DNA of 64,000 nt from Halogeometricum sp. S1BR25-6 (GCF_031624495.1 NZ_JAMQOP010000003.1:62001-126000); one strand, 5' to 3'. Positions 9,155-18,267 are shown, numbered from the stretch's first letter. Notes: generated by a model from the sequence alone, not told the origin. Numbers and translations: made by a program.

Positions 9155-9370
9155 TTCGGGTAGAATCTATTCTTCGCGATATTAGTCTTTTTTAAGCGGG
9201 TGGCTCTTCCATCCAGTAGAGAGCGCGGAAGGACGTTCCCGACACATGAAGACGACACTCACACCCGCCCGACCGACGATAGAGACCCGCGCGACCGCAC
9301 GTCGCGCACAGACCGACCGTCCCGTCCGCCGACCGCAACGCCGCCGGGACGAACGCCGCCGCGAGGACCG

Positions 9371-11188
9371 ATGAGCAGCCCCGAGACGGAGCCGGCGCTC
9401 GACCGCGCGTGGTGGAAGGAGGCGGTCGTCTACCAGATCTACCCCAAGAGCTTCAACGACTCCGACGGCGACGTTCGCCGAACCGATGGTTCGGCGAGCC
9501 AGCCGGGAACCCGACGGATTTCCGGTGACGGCGTCGGCGATATCCCGGGCATCATCGACCGCGTCGACTACCTCGACGAGTTGGGCGTCGACGCCGTCTG
9601 GCTCTGCCCGGTGTACGAGTCGCCGCAAGCGGACAACGGCTACGACATCAGCGACTACCGGTCGATAGCCGACATCTACGGCGACTTGGATGACTGGGAA
9701 GCACTCCTCGACGCCCTGCACGCCCGCGACATCCGTCTCGTGATGGACCTCGTCGTCAATCACACCTCCGACGAGCACGAGTGGTTCCGGAAGTCCCGGC
9801 GCCGCGAGGGTGCGTACGAGGACTACTACATCTGGCGCGACGGCGACACGGACGAAGAGGGGGACCCGACGCCGCCGAACAACTGGGAGTCGGTGTTCGG
9901 CGGCCCGGCGTGGACGTACGACGAAGAGCGCGGGCAGTGGTACCTCCACCTGTTCGACGAGAAGCAACCGGACCTCGACTGGCGCAACCCCGACGTTCGC
10001 GAGGCGGTGTACGAGATGATGGAGTGGTGGCTGGAGAAGGGTATCGACGGCTTCCGGATGGACGTCATCAACCTCGTCTCGAAGGCGGAGGGACTCCCCG
10101 ACGGCGACCCCGACGCCGGGCTGACGGGGGCAGAGCACTTCTTCAACGGTCCGAACGTCCACGAGTACCTCGGCGAGATGTGCGACGAAGTGCTCTCGGA
10201 CGACGACCTGCTCACCATCGGCGAGACGCCCGGCGCGGACGTCGAAGACGCTCGGCAGTACGTCGCCCCCGACGGCGACGGTCTCTCGATGGTGTTCCAG
10301 TTCGAGCACGTCACCTTCGACCACGACGAACACAAGTGGGACGCCGGCGACTGGTCGCTCGTCGAGTTCAAGCGGACGCTCGCGAAGTGGCAGACCGGCC
10401 TCGCCGACGACGGATGGAACAGCGTCTATCTGAACAACCACGACCAACCCCGAATGGTCTCTCGGTTCGGCGACGCCGGCGACCGAGATTCGTCGGCCCA
10501 CCGGACGCGGTCCGATGACGACGAGGGGTACCGCCGGAAGTCGGCGAAACTCCTCGGGACGCTCACGCACACGCTCCACGGGACGCCCTTCGTCTACCAG
10601 GGCGAGGAGATCGGCATGACGAACGCCTCGTTCGCCTCGCCCGACGAACTCCGCGACGTCGAGGCGCTGAACTTCGTGGAGGAGGCCATCGAAGCGGGAC
10701 GCGCCGACTCCTACGACGACGTCCGCGACGCGGTGGAGTACGTCGCACGCGACAACGCCCGGACGCCGATGCAGTGGTCGGACGTACCCAACGCGGGCTT
10801 TACCGACGAGGACGCCGACCCGTGGCTCAAATGTAACGCGAACTACGAGACGGTCAACGTCGAAGCCGCCCGCGCCGACGAGGACTCCGTCTTCAACTAC
10901 TACCGCGACCTCATCGACCTCCGACACGACCGCGACGTCCTCGTCTACGGCGAGTTCGACCTCCTCCGCCCCGAGGACCCCGACGTCTTCGCGTACACGC
11001 GAACGCTCGGCGACGAACGCGGGCTGGTCGTGCTCAACTTCGCGGCGACCCCCGTCGAGTTCGCGACGCCCGAGCGCCTCTCCGTCGGCGGTCTCGAACT
11101 CGCGATTTCGAACGCCGAGGCTCCGACGGCGCCGCCGGAAACGCTCGAACTCGGGCCGTACGAGGCCCGCGTCTACCTCACGTCGTAA
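9371..11188 (+). CDS. GH13 alpha-glucosidase with a 19-codon insertion
   Basis: A 605-residue family 13 alpha-glucosidase (oligo-1,6-glucosidase type) that hydrolyses alpha-linked gluco-oligosaccharides in the cytoplasm. Start RAWWKEAVVYQIYPKSF is typical. Catalytic residues: nucleophile Asp231 (GFRMD), acid/base Glu285 (IGET), stabiliser Asp358 (NNHDQPR); also VMDLVVNH. ATG 9371 is chosen since homology begins there; the frame is open from 9200 but Arg/Thr-rich. Oddity: the early loop DSDGDGVGD, which binds a metal ion in the family, is split by about 19 codons (9473-9529). It diverges from the importer operon and precedes its paralogue by 47 bases. Confidence 0.92.
   Translation: MSSPETEPALDRAWWKEAVVYQIYPKSFNDSDGDVRRTDGSASQPGTRRISGDGVGDIPGIIDRVDYLDELGVDAVWLCPVYESPQADNGYDISDYRSIADIYGDLDDWEALLDALHARDIRLVMDLVVNHTSDEHEWFRKSRRREGAYEDYYIWRDGDTDEEGDPTPPNNWESVFGGPAWTYDEERGQWYLHLFDEKQPDLDWRNPDVREAVYEMMEWWLEKGIDGFRMDVINLVSKAEGLPDGDPDAGLTGAEHFFNGPNVHEYLGEMCDEVLSDDDLLTIGETPGADVEDARQYVAPDGDGLSMVFQFEHVTFDHDEHKWDAGDWSLVEFKRTLAKWQTGLADDGWNSVYLNNHDQPRMVSRFGDAGDRDSSAHRTRSDDDEGYRRKSAKLLGTLTHTLHGTPFVYQGEEIGMTNASFASPDELRDVEALNFVEEAIEAGRADSYDDVRDAVEYVARDNARTPMQWSDVPNAGFTDEDADPWLKCNANYETVNVEAARADEDSVFNYYRDLIDLRHDRDVLVYGEFDLLRPEDPDVFAYTRTLGDERGLVVLNFAATPVEFATPERLSVGGLELAISNAEAPTAPPETLELGPYEARVYLTS
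9464..9533 (+). repeat. In-frame 57-base insertion with inverted repeat in GH13 gene
   Basis: Compared with the paralogue next door (DSDGDGVGDIPG), this gene carries 57 extra bases (about 9473-9529) encoding VRRTDGSASQPGTRRISGD. The insert contains an inverted repeat, TTCGCCGAACC (9474-9484) against GGTTCGGCGA (9488-9497), and is bordered by GACGGCG at 9464-9470 and again 9527-9533. It looks like a tiny palindromic element inserted without breaking the frame; the direct repeat could also be coincidence of GAC/GGC codons. Confidence 0.6.
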
Positions 11189-11235
11189 CGCCCTTCGAAC
11201 GAACAGCACCCGACGCGACAACACAACACAATACG

Positions 11236-13035
11236 ATGTCTCAACACGACTCGAAGCCAGCCCGAGGACGGAGCGGGACCGCGAGAACGAACGACGATGC
11301 GAGCGCCGAAATCGACCGCGCGTGGTGGAAGGAGGCGGTCGTCTACCAGATCTATCCCCGGAGCTTCAACGACTCGGACGGCGACGGGGTGGGTGACATT
11401 CCCGGCATCACCGAGAAGGTATCCTACCTCGACGAGTTGGGAGTCGACGTCGTCTGGCTCTGTCCGGTGTACGGCTCTCCGAACGCGGACAACGGCTACG
11501 ACATCAGCGATTACCGCTCGATCATGGACGAGTTCGGGACGATGGACGACTGGGAGGAACTCCTCGACGCCCTCCACGACCGCGATATGCGACTCATCAT
11601 GGACCTCGTCGTCAACCACACCTCCAACGAGCACGAGTGGTTCCAGCGGTCGCGGCGCCGGGAGGGAACGTACGAGGACTACTACATCTGGCGCGACGGC
11701 GACACCGACGAGGACGGCGACCCGACGCCGCCGAACAACTGGAAGTCGTTCTTCGGCGGCCCGGCGTGGACGTACGACGAAGAGCGCGGCCAGTGGTACC
11801 TCCACCTGTTCGACGAGAACCAACCGGACCTGAACTGGCGCAACTCCGACGTCCGCGAGGCGGTCAAAGAGATGATCACTTCGTGGTTGGAGCGCGGCAT
11901 CGACGGCTTCCGGATGGACGCCCTCCACCACCTCTCGAAGGCCGAGGGCCTCCCCGACGGCGACCCCGAGGAGTCGCTTCCGGGGTCGGACTACTACACG
12001 TACGGCCCGAACCTCCACGAGTACATCCGGGAGGTGTACGACGACACCCTCTCGAACTACGACGTGATGACCGTCGCCGAGATGGGGGAGATGAGCGCCG
12101 AGCGAGCGGCGACGTATCTCGGCGAGGACGGCGCCGGATTGGACATGATCTTCGAGTTCGAACACCTCGGCGTCGACGTCGGCCCGAACGGTCCGTGGGA
12201 CCCCGACGAGCGGAGCGACTGGGACCTCTCGGAGTTCAAAGAGATAATCGACCGCAAACAGCGTGGGCTGGCCGACGAGGGGTGGAACGCGCTGTTCCTC
12301 GGAAACCACGACGTCCCCCGAATCGTTTCGCGGTTCGGCGACGACGGAACGGGGTCGGGTGACGGCGCCTACCGACGTAAATCGGCGAAGCTCATCGCGA
12401 CGTTCCTCTTGACGATGCGCGGGACGCCGTACGTCTATCAGGGCGAGGAGATCGGCATGACGAACGTTGACTTCGAGAGCCTCGACGAGATAGACGACCC
12501 CGCGACCCTCGGCATCGTCGAGGAACTCATCGCCGAGGGGACGGTTGAGTCCTACGACGAGGTGCGTGAGACGGTGAACCAGCGGAGTCGAGACCACGCC
12601 CGGACGCCGATGCAGTGGTCGGACGCACCCAACGCGGGCTTTACCGACGAGGACGCCGACCCGTGGCTCAAGTGCAACGCGAACTACGAGACGGTCAACG
12701 TCGAAGCCGCCCGCGCCGACGAGGACTCCATTCTCCACCACTACCGCGACCTCATCGACCTTCGCCACGACCGCGACGTCCTCGTCTACGGCGACTACGA
12801 ACTCCTCCTCCCGAACGACGAGCAACTGTACGTCTACACCCGAACGCTCGTCGACGAGACGATACTGGTCGTCCTCAACTGGTCGGACGAACCCGCGACG
12901 GTCGACACGGGAGACCTCGACGTGGCAGGCGCGGACGTGGTCATAAGCAACTACGACGACACCCCGGCGAACCCGGACGGAAAGACGTTCAGACCCTACG
13001 AGGCGACGGTCTACCGATTGGCGTGCGAAAGATAG
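11236..13035 (+). CDS. GH13 alpha-glucosidase (second paralogue)
   Basis: A 599-residue family 13 enzyme, closely related to its upstream neighbour but with an intact metal loop (NDSDGDGVGDIPG). Catalytic residues: Asp228 (GFRMD), Glu282 (VAEMG), Asp359 (GNHDVPR). The third motif is GNHDVP instead of NNHDQP, which may alter substrate preference. It has an acidic/polar 25-residue N-terminal extension before EIDRAWWKEAVVYQIYP. A segment around residues 455-498 is almost identical at DNA level to the first paralogue, suggesting gene conversion. Probably cotranscribed with it; a cytoplasmic alpha-glucosidase for maltose/isomaltose-type sugars. Confidence 0.92.
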   Translation: MSQHDSKPARGRSGTARTNDDASAEIDRAWWKEAVVYQIYPRSFNDSDGDGVGDIPGITEKVSYLDELGVDVVWLCPVYGSPNADNGYDISDYRSIMDEFGTMDDWEELLDALHDRDMRLIMDLVVNHTSNEHEWFQRSRRREGTYEDYYIWRDGDTDEDGDPTPPNNWKSFFGGPAWTYDEERGQWYLHLFDENQPDLNWRNSDVREAVKEMITSWLERGIDGFRMDALHHLSKAEGLPDGDPEESLPGSDYYTYGPNLHEYIREVYDDTLSNYDVMTVAEMGEMSAERAATYLGEDGAGLDMIFEFEHLGVDVGPNGPWDPDERSDWDLSEFKEIIDRKQRGLADEGWNALFLGNHDVPRIVSRFGDDGTGSGDGAYRRKSAKLIATFLLTMRGTPYVYQGEEIGMTNVDFESLDEIDDPATLGIVEELIAEGTVESYDEVRETVNQRSRDHARTPMQWSDAPNAGFTDEDADPWLKCNANYETVNVEAARADEDSILHHYRDLIDLRHDRDVLVYGDYELLLPNDEQLYVYTRTLVDETILVVLNWSDEPATVDTGDLDVAGADVVISNYDDTPANPDGKTFRPYEATVYRLACER

Positions 13036-13103
13036 CGAGGAGAATCGTCGAGGCCGGAGACTGGTTCGCCGAGAACCGCTGTTAGACGGTCAGGTACGCG
13101 ACT

Positions 13104-14171
13104 TCAGTCGTTGTGAGCCGACTCTTCCTCCCAGTCGAAGAGCGGCGCTCGCTCCGAACTGTGGAGAACGAACGGACCGATGGCGCCCGACTCCTTCGCG
13201 ATCGAAGCCGTCCGGAGCACGTAGGCGGTGAAAATAAAGAACGGGACCAGCGCGAGCGTCACGCCGGCGTTGATCACCCAGGCGAGGACGGGCACGTCGA
13301 GCACCGCTCCCGACACGGTCGCTGGTTTCAGATAGAGCGACGCGAAAACTGAGAGGATGAGCGCCGGAATTCCGGTGAAGAGAATCCGGCGCGACAGGTT
13401 GACTAACTCCCACTGGAGATAGTGCGCCTTGAAGAACTCCTCCGCCGGACCGAACAGCTCCAAGATATCGACGAGATCGCCGATCGCCTCTTCCGCCTCG
13501 TCGCTCAGACTCTCTTGGTGTTCCCAGTACAGTCGGCGAACCAGGTAGATCTTCCACGAGTAGTTGTACGACAGGGCGGCTCGCATGATCGTGAACTCCC
13601 CGAACGGGGCGTCCGCTAGGTCGTCGGTGATCTCGTCGGCGCTCGTGGTAATCCGGTCGACCAGCTGGTCGACCCGGTCTCGAAGGAGTCGGTCGGAGCT
13701 ACCGTCCACGGCCTCCTGAACCGCCTCGGCCCGATCGACGCTCGTGTTGATGAGCGTGCTGAGGAATCGGTCCGGCTCCGGGGGGCCGGTCCACTGGAAC
13801 TCCCGCTCGGCGTCCTTCCTGAACGCCATCGATTTGTCCATCCGCTCGCGTTGTCGCCCCAGCGATCCGAACTCCTCGGAGAGCACGAGTTGGTTGATTG
13901 AGACGACGAGCGTCATGCCGGTGATCAGGACGCCGATGAGCGTCTGGAACAGCGTCTCGATCGTGTCCCCCTCGGACAGTATTGACAGGTACGGAACGTC
14001 GAGCGTGCTGAAGATCGTCAGCGAACAGAAACAGCCGAGCGTCAGGATAGCCGTGACGGTCAGGCGGTTCGCACCGAACAGGAACCAGTCTCTGAGTGAT
14101 CGATCACGATCCATTATGCTCCGCGCGGAGAAGTCGGTCGTGGAACGGACAGTTCGAGACTCATCACTCAC
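13104..14171 (-). CDS. Four-helix membrane protein of unknown function
   Basis: A 355-residue protein with two N-terminal membrane helices (LTVTAILTLGCFCSLTIF; LIGVLITGMTLVVSINQLVL), a long charged helical cytoplasmic domain (about residues 100-250, rich in E, D, R) and two C-terminal helices (ILFTGIPALILSVFASLYL; WVINAGVTLALVPFFIFTAYVL). I do not recognise a named family; such proteins occur widely in haloarchaea. GTG 14171 is proposed because a TATA-like CTTATGAAT (14191-14199) lies about 25 bases upstream; ATG 14114 is the alternative. Convergent with the alpha-glucosidase. Confidence 0.7.
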   Translation of the reverse strand: MSDESRTVRSTTDFSARSIMDRDRSLRDWFLFGANRLTVTAILTLGCFCSLTIFSTLDVPYLSILSEGDTIETLFQTLIGVLITGMTLVVSINQLVLSEEFGSLGRQRERMDKSMAFRKDAEREFQWTGPPEPDRFLSTLINTSVDRAEAVQEAVDGSSDRLLRDRVDQLVDRITTSADEITDDLADAPFGEFTIMRAALSYNYSWKIYLVRRLYWEHQESLSDEAEEAIGDLVDILELFGPAEEFFKAHYLQWELVNLSRRILFTGIPALILSVFASLYLKPATVSGAVLDVPVLAWVINAGVTLALVPFFIFTAYVLRTASIAKESGAIGPFVLHSSERAPLFDWEEESAHND

Positions 14172-14354
14172 CCGCAAACACGAGTCAGAGATTCATAAGA
14201 CGTCGGGCTCTTCGGGACACATCTAACCGAAATCGCTTGCCATCGAACTCCCGTCACTGCATCCGCTCGCGGAGTACGAACCCAGTCTCGTGACTCTCAT
14301 GGGTCTATTCCGTGAAACCGGTACAGAAGCCGCTAGCTCGGAGTGATAGCCGTC

Positions 14355-14393
14355 TAAAAATTTCGAGAGTCGCTCGCCGCTGTGAGCGGCGAG
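14355..14393 (-). terminator. Hairpin plus T-run terminator after cold-shock gene
   Basis: Perfect nine-base stem CTCGCCGCT (14373-14381) / AGCGGCGAG (14385-14393) with a 3-base loop, followed on the minus strand by AAATTTTTAG (around 14355-14364). It lies 12 bases past the stop of the cold-shock gene, an unusually bacterial-looking terminator for an archaeon. Confidence 0.65.
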
Positions 14394-14405
14394 TGCGTTT
14401 CCGAG

Positions 14406-14612
14406 TTACTGTCGGACGACGTTCGACGCGCGAGGCCCCTTGGGCGAGGACTCGATGTCGAACTCGACCTCGGTACCTTCCGTGAGGTCTTCGCCGCCGA
14501 CATCTTCCATGTGGAAGAAGACGTCTTCGTCGTCGTCGAGGTCGCCGTCGTCAGTCGAAATGAAACCGTAACCGCCCGTGTCGTTGAAGAAGTCAACCTT
14601 ACCGTGTGCCAT
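14406..14612 (-). CDS. Cold-shock-domain protein (CspA type)
   Basis: A 68-residue single cold-shock domain: MAHGKVDFFNDTGGYGFIS with RNP1-like GYGFIS, RNP2-like VFFHMED, then DLTEGTEVEFDIESSPKGPRASNV. It binds single-stranded RNA/DNA and acts as an RNA chaperone. Length is exactly that of the family. It has the haloarchaeal acidic insertion DDGDLDDDED between RNP1 and RNP2. ATG 14612 is the family start; the open frame to 14690 adds unrelated residues. A hairpin terminator follows. Confidence 0.93.
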   Translation of the reverse strand: MAHGKVDFFNDTGGYGFISTDDGDLDDDEDVFFHMEDVGGEDLTEGTEVEFDIESSPKGPRASNVVRQ

Positions 14613-14769
14613 TACAGACAAACATTGAGTGGTGGGAGGGATAACCCTTCCGAGAGTCGAGGTACCATGACTACTGGGTGGGTTCGACACGGTGTGGGGA
14701 CGCCGATTTACACCGAGGTCGCCTCCGGTCGACGCTCTGAGAGTCGATTCGTGTTTACCGTCGGAAACT

Positions 14770-15441
14770 CTAGTCCATCCAGTCGGTCACGCGCGGCGAA
14801 CTGGCGATGACGCCGTCGACGCCTCGTCGTTCGAGCGCCCACGCGCCGAGTCGGGAGTCCACGGTCCACGCGTTCACCGTCATCCCCGCCTCGTGTGCCT
14901 TTTCGGCGACGTTCGTCAGCAGACACAGCCACGCGTTCGGGTGGACGTACGTACAGTCGAGCGCCGTCGCGACGCCGAGGTCGTCGCCGGGGCGCAGACC
15001 GAGCACGTACGCCAACTCGACGCCGGCGCTGCCGTTCGCGTGCACCCGCCGAATCGCGTCGGCGTCGAACGAGGAGACGATGACCTCGTGCTCGACCGAC
15101 CGAGCGACGTCGAGAGCCTGTTCGACGATCTCGGGGTCCTTGAGTTCGAGGTTCACCCCGGTGTCGGGCGGAATCGCGTCGAGGACGGTTCGGAGCGTCT
15201 GGACGCCCTCGCCGTCGTGCACGTCGAGACCGGCGAGTTCCGTCGCGGTCAGGTCGTCGACGCTCGTCACGCCGTCGATGGCGATGTCGACGAGGGGGTC
15301 GTGGACGACCACCAGTTCGCCCGACGCGCAGCCTCGCACGTCGATTTCGACCATATCGGCGTGCGGGACCGCCCGTTCGACGGCCGCGACGGTGTTCGCC
15401 GAGTACTGACCGTCGAACCCGCGGTGGGCGATGAGGCGCAT
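14770..15441 (-). CDS. Glycerophosphodiester phosphodiesterase (GDPD family)
   Basis: A 223-residue cytoplasmic TIM-barrel enzyme that hydrolyses glycerophosphodiesters to glycerol phosphate and an alcohol. Signature: IAHRG at residues 4-8, then a substrate/metal segment MVEIDVRGCASGELVVVHDP, VNLELKD in the middle and VNAWTVDS near the end, the standard GDPD order. ATG 15441 places the His-Arg-Gly motif at the usual place; the frame is open to 15753 but the extra 104 residues are Arg/Ser-rich and not credible. Stands alone. Confidence 0.9.
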   Translation of the reverse strand: MRLIAHRGFDGQYSANTVAAVERAVPHADMVEIDVRGCASGELVVVHDPLVDIAIDGVTSVDDLTATELAGLDVHDGEGVQTLRTVLDAIPPDTGVNLELKDPEIVEQALDVARSVEHEVIVSSFDADAIRRVHANGSAGVELAYVLGLRPGDDLGVATALDCTYVHPNAWLCLLTNVAEKAHEAGMTVNAWTVDSRLGAWALERRGVDGVIASSPRVTDWMD

Positions 15442-16359
15442 CGGTCGCTCACGGGTTGGCGGGGGGTACCGAAATGGGTTCGGATATCGGCCGATTCGTG
15501 CCGACGGGAGCGGTGGGGAGTGGGACTCGAAGGCGTCCTCTGCGAACTCTCTGCTCTCGGACGACGGTCGCCCATACTCCACCTCGGAACGTCTGGGGTC
15601 CCGAACCGAGGCGTGCGACTGTGTACGTACCGGTCTCGACAAACACCGACCGCGAAAAGTCGCTCCCGTATCGAGACACGACCGCGTCGAGTCCGAAAAC
15701 TGGTACGTTTTGGCGGGTCGACGAGCGTACACCCTGATGAGAGCGCGTTTCACCGGTACCAGACTAGCGAATACGGTCCGTGCGAGAGTACACTCACGGT
15801 CGTCCCCGGAGAGTGTGGGTCCAAGTAGGGTGTAGAATACCCCGGCCGTCGACGTCGTCGGGCCACCCGCTTCGTCGACGGTGCGATACCCACGGGATCC
15901 GTAATCGGGACAGAGACGACGTGAGGCGGTCGTATTCGATTCGGTCTCGGAAACGAGGTTTCGACGGGAGCCATCGGGCCGGCACCTCGTCGAATACTGA
16001 AACCCCGGTACACCCCGTCAAAGTGGGGGTGTATCCTCGAAATCCGGATTTCGGGCGTCGGTACTATCGGGCGGCGCACGACGCCGTCGTGTGACGAGGT
16101 GCGCTATTTCTCGTCGAGAGCGCGTGAGACGTCCGTATTCGAATCCGCGAATCCCCTCTTTCGAGTCGAGCGATCAGGCCAGCGTGCGACGCCGATGAAA
16201 GCAGCTACAGTCCACGGAGCAAGCCCTACTCCGGTGTTCGTGGGGGTGTAGACCGTTTCTCACCTCAGATTCCACTGCCCGATAGCTGATATGTCAGGTT
16301 CGTCAGGCTCCGTTTCCACTGGCAAGTCGGTGCTGGAGAGGGGCCGCGGACCGTCGAGT
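15442..16359. other. 918-base stretch without a credible gene
   Basis: Open frames here are Arg-rich and match nothing. Visible structure: an eight-base inverted repeat TACACCCC (16009-16016) / GGGGTGTA (16026-16033), and an 11-mer GTGGGGGTGTA present twice (16023-16033 and 16240-16250). GTTTCCACTGG at 16312-16322 resembles half of a haloarchaeal origin box, but no orc1/cdc6 gene is present. It may hold an unannotated RNA or be decayed sequence. Confidence 0.4.
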
Positions 16360-17391
16360 TCAGATGCCGACGAGGAGGTCGAACACGCCGGCCGTCTCGC
16401 CGACCACCCAGACGACGAACACGCCGTACACGAACAACAGCAGGTACGCTTCCGGACCGGTGAGCGCCAAGTCGGTTCGGAGAAGCGTGAACAGCAGGAC
16501 GGTTGCGACCGTCAGAACGCCGAACATGGGGGCGGCGACGGCGAACGAAACGGTCGCGCTCCCGACGATGAGCACCCCGACCGGAATCGCGACGAGGAGG
16601 TCGAACGTGTTCGAACCGAGCACGTTGCCGAGACTCGTTATCCCCCTGCCGTCCTTGGCCGCCCGAACGCTCACCAGAGCGTCGGGGAGGCTGGTCGCGG
16701 CGGCGATGATGGTCACGCCGGCGAGGAACTCGGGGATGCCGAACGCGGCGTTGAGCGTCTCGACCCCCCCGACGAGGAACTCCACGCCGACGAGAATCGT
16801 TCCGAGTCCGAGCGCCAGCGTTCCCCAACTGCGGACGACGTCGATATCGCCCGCCGGCGTCTCGCTCTCGTAGTCGCTCACGTCCTGCCACTGGATGAAC
16901 AAGTAGAGCCCGTACATGGCGAGCGGGATGGCCGCGAGCGGTCTCGTGATCCGGCCGTTCAGTCCCGCCCCGTCGGTCGGGAAGTAGATGACCGCGAGGG
17001 CGAACGTGATGATCAGCGCGGAGACGGCGATCATGTAGAACTGCGCCTCCTTGTACACGATCGTCCGGTCCGCTCCGACCGAGGTTTTCGACGCGATACC
17101 GGAGAGTGCGGGAATCACGAGGACGTTGAAGACGGCGGATCCGACGATCGCACCGACGCCCATCGAGAACGAACCGGACAGCGCGGTGATGACGACGCTG
17201 GCGAGTTCGGGAAAGCTCGACCCGACCGCGATGATGACCGAGCCTTGAACGACCGCTGGCAGTCCGTAGTAGGCGGCGAGACCTTCCGCGGCGGATTCCA
17301 GCCAGCCGCTTCCGACCCAGATGATACCGGTCGTGACGAGGATGACGACGACAGCGACACTCGGCGAGTCCGGGATGAGTCCTAGGGCCAC
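16360..17391 (-). CDS. Na+/Ca2+ exchanger-family cation antiporter
   Basis: A 343-residue CaCA-family (YrbG/NCX-like) antiporter with about ten membrane helices in two inverted halves. The two alpha repeats are clear: VGSSFPELASVVITALSGS with GSAVFNVL (residues 55-90), and AATSLPDALVSVRAAKDG with GSNTFDLL (about 235-270). The acidic residues in SFPEL and SLPDA form the ion site in the family. The second repeat has Asp instead of Glu, as in many prokaryotic members. It exchanges Ca2+ (or another cation) for Na+/H+ across the cell membrane. Single gene. Confidence 0.9.
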   Translation of the reverse strand: MALGLIPDSPSVAVVVILVTTGIIWVGSGWLESAAEGLAAYYGLPAVVQGSVIIAVGSSFPELASVVITALSGSFSMGVGAIVGSAVFNVLVIPALSGIASKTSVGADRTIVYKEAQFYMIAVSALIITFALAVIYFPTDGAGLNGRITRPLAAIPLAMYGLYLFIQWQDVSDYESETPAGDIDVVRSWGTLALGLGTILVGVEFLVGGVETLNAAFGIPEFLAGVTIIAAATSLPDALVSVRAAKDGRGITSLGNVLGSNTFDLLVAIPVGVLIVGSATVSFAVAAPMFGVLTVATVLLFTLLRTDLALTGPEAYLLLFVYGVFVVWVVGETAGVFDLLVGI

Positions 17392-17553
17392 AGGAACAAC
17401 TCAGGACCCGGGTTCTTATGTGCTAAGACATCCGGCGGTCGTGGCCTCCGACCGAGTGGCGAACGCCGCACTCGCCGTCGACAAGTCGACATCGGCGTCG
17501 ACGGCGAACAGTACGGTGAGAGCGTCCACACCGGGTGTCCGGGGACCGGCCGT

Positions 17554-18267
17554 TCACTCGAACGAGACGTCGACGTCGACGACGACGACGGACACCCGTT
17601 GTGTGTCCACCGTACAGGTGAGCGTCTCGCCGGAGACGGACCCACACGTCGCGCCCGCGTCGGATTCGAGCGTCCGTTGCCACGCGTCCGCGCGGGGCGA
17701 CGTTATCGTGATAGAGACACGTTGCGGCGTCCGGTCGGCGACGGCGACGCGCGTCGCCTCCCGAACCGTCGCCACCCTGGTCGACCCGCCGACGGCGGCC
17801 GGTCCCGTCGCCTCGTCAAGACGGACGACGGGGAGGACGACGCCCTGGTCCGAGAATTGGAGTCGTGGTTCGGTGAGCATCACGACCCCGTGCCCGTCGT
17901 CGCGGACGACCGCCCCGTTGACGTAGACGAGTTCCGTCCCGTCGTCACTTCGATAGACGAGCGGACGGACCTCGTACGTCTCGTCGAACGCGTCGCCTGT
18001 CACCGTCACCGTCACCGGGTCGCCGAGAGCCAACTGGCCGCCGTCGAGTCGGAACCCCGTCGACCGACGCGGAGCGTCGTTCCCGACCACGTCGTTGACG
18101 TTGCCCGCGAACGCCGCCATCCCGCGCTCGACGTTCGAGACGCGCTGGGAGTTCTGGACGTCTTCGATGGCCGGGTAGACGACGAGCGAGACGACGACGA
18201 TCATCAGCATGACCAGTCCGAAGACGGTGGAGAACCCGAGCGTCTCCGCCTGCGCTCTATCGGTCAC
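17554..18267 (-). CDS. Pilin-like protein (DUF7289-type)
   Basis: A 237-residue pilin-like protein: short basic leader MTDRAQAETLGF and one hydrophobic helix (GFSTVFGLVMLMIVVVSLVVYP), then a beta-rich extracellular domain (LALGDPVTVTVTGDAFD, VLPVVRLDEAT, RVSITITSPRADAWQRTL). The TLGF leader resembles pilin processing sites. Last gene of the pilus operon; its start overlaps the preceding gene by 11 bases. Probably a minor pilin or pilus-tip/assembly component. It is related in plan to the larger protein at 28281-30125. DUF number from memory. Confidence 0.75.
   Translation of the reverse strand: MTDRAQAETLGFSTVFGLVMLMIVVVSLVVYPAIEDVQNSQRVSNVERGMAAFAGNVNDVVGNDAPRRSTGFRLDGGQLALGDPVTVTVTGDAFDETYEVRPLVYRSDDGTELVYVNGAVVRDDGHGVVMLTEPRLQFSDQGVVLPVVRLDEATGPAAVGGSTRVATVREATRVAVADRTPQRVSITITSPRADAWQRTLESDAGATCGSVSGETLTCTVDTQRVSVVVVDVDVSFE

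Noticed and set aside
9246-9374. A 42-residue frame ending ATGA-coupled to the first alpha-glucosidase
   Set aside because: Its composition is Arg/Thr/Pro-rich and basic, unlike haloarchaeal proteins, so the overlap is probably chance.
9182-12825. Very long minus-strand open frames opposite both alpha-glucosidase genes (680 and 550 codons)
   Set aside because: They mirror the GH13 genes codon for codon, are rich in Val, Arg and Asp in the pattern of antisense frames in high-GC DNA, and match no family; the plus-strand GH13 motifs are unmistakable.
15750-16094. Two opposite frames of about 105 codons in the 15.4-16.4 kb gap
   Set aside because: Both are Arg/Pro-rich, have no ribosome site or TATA box at a sensible distance, and look like noise.
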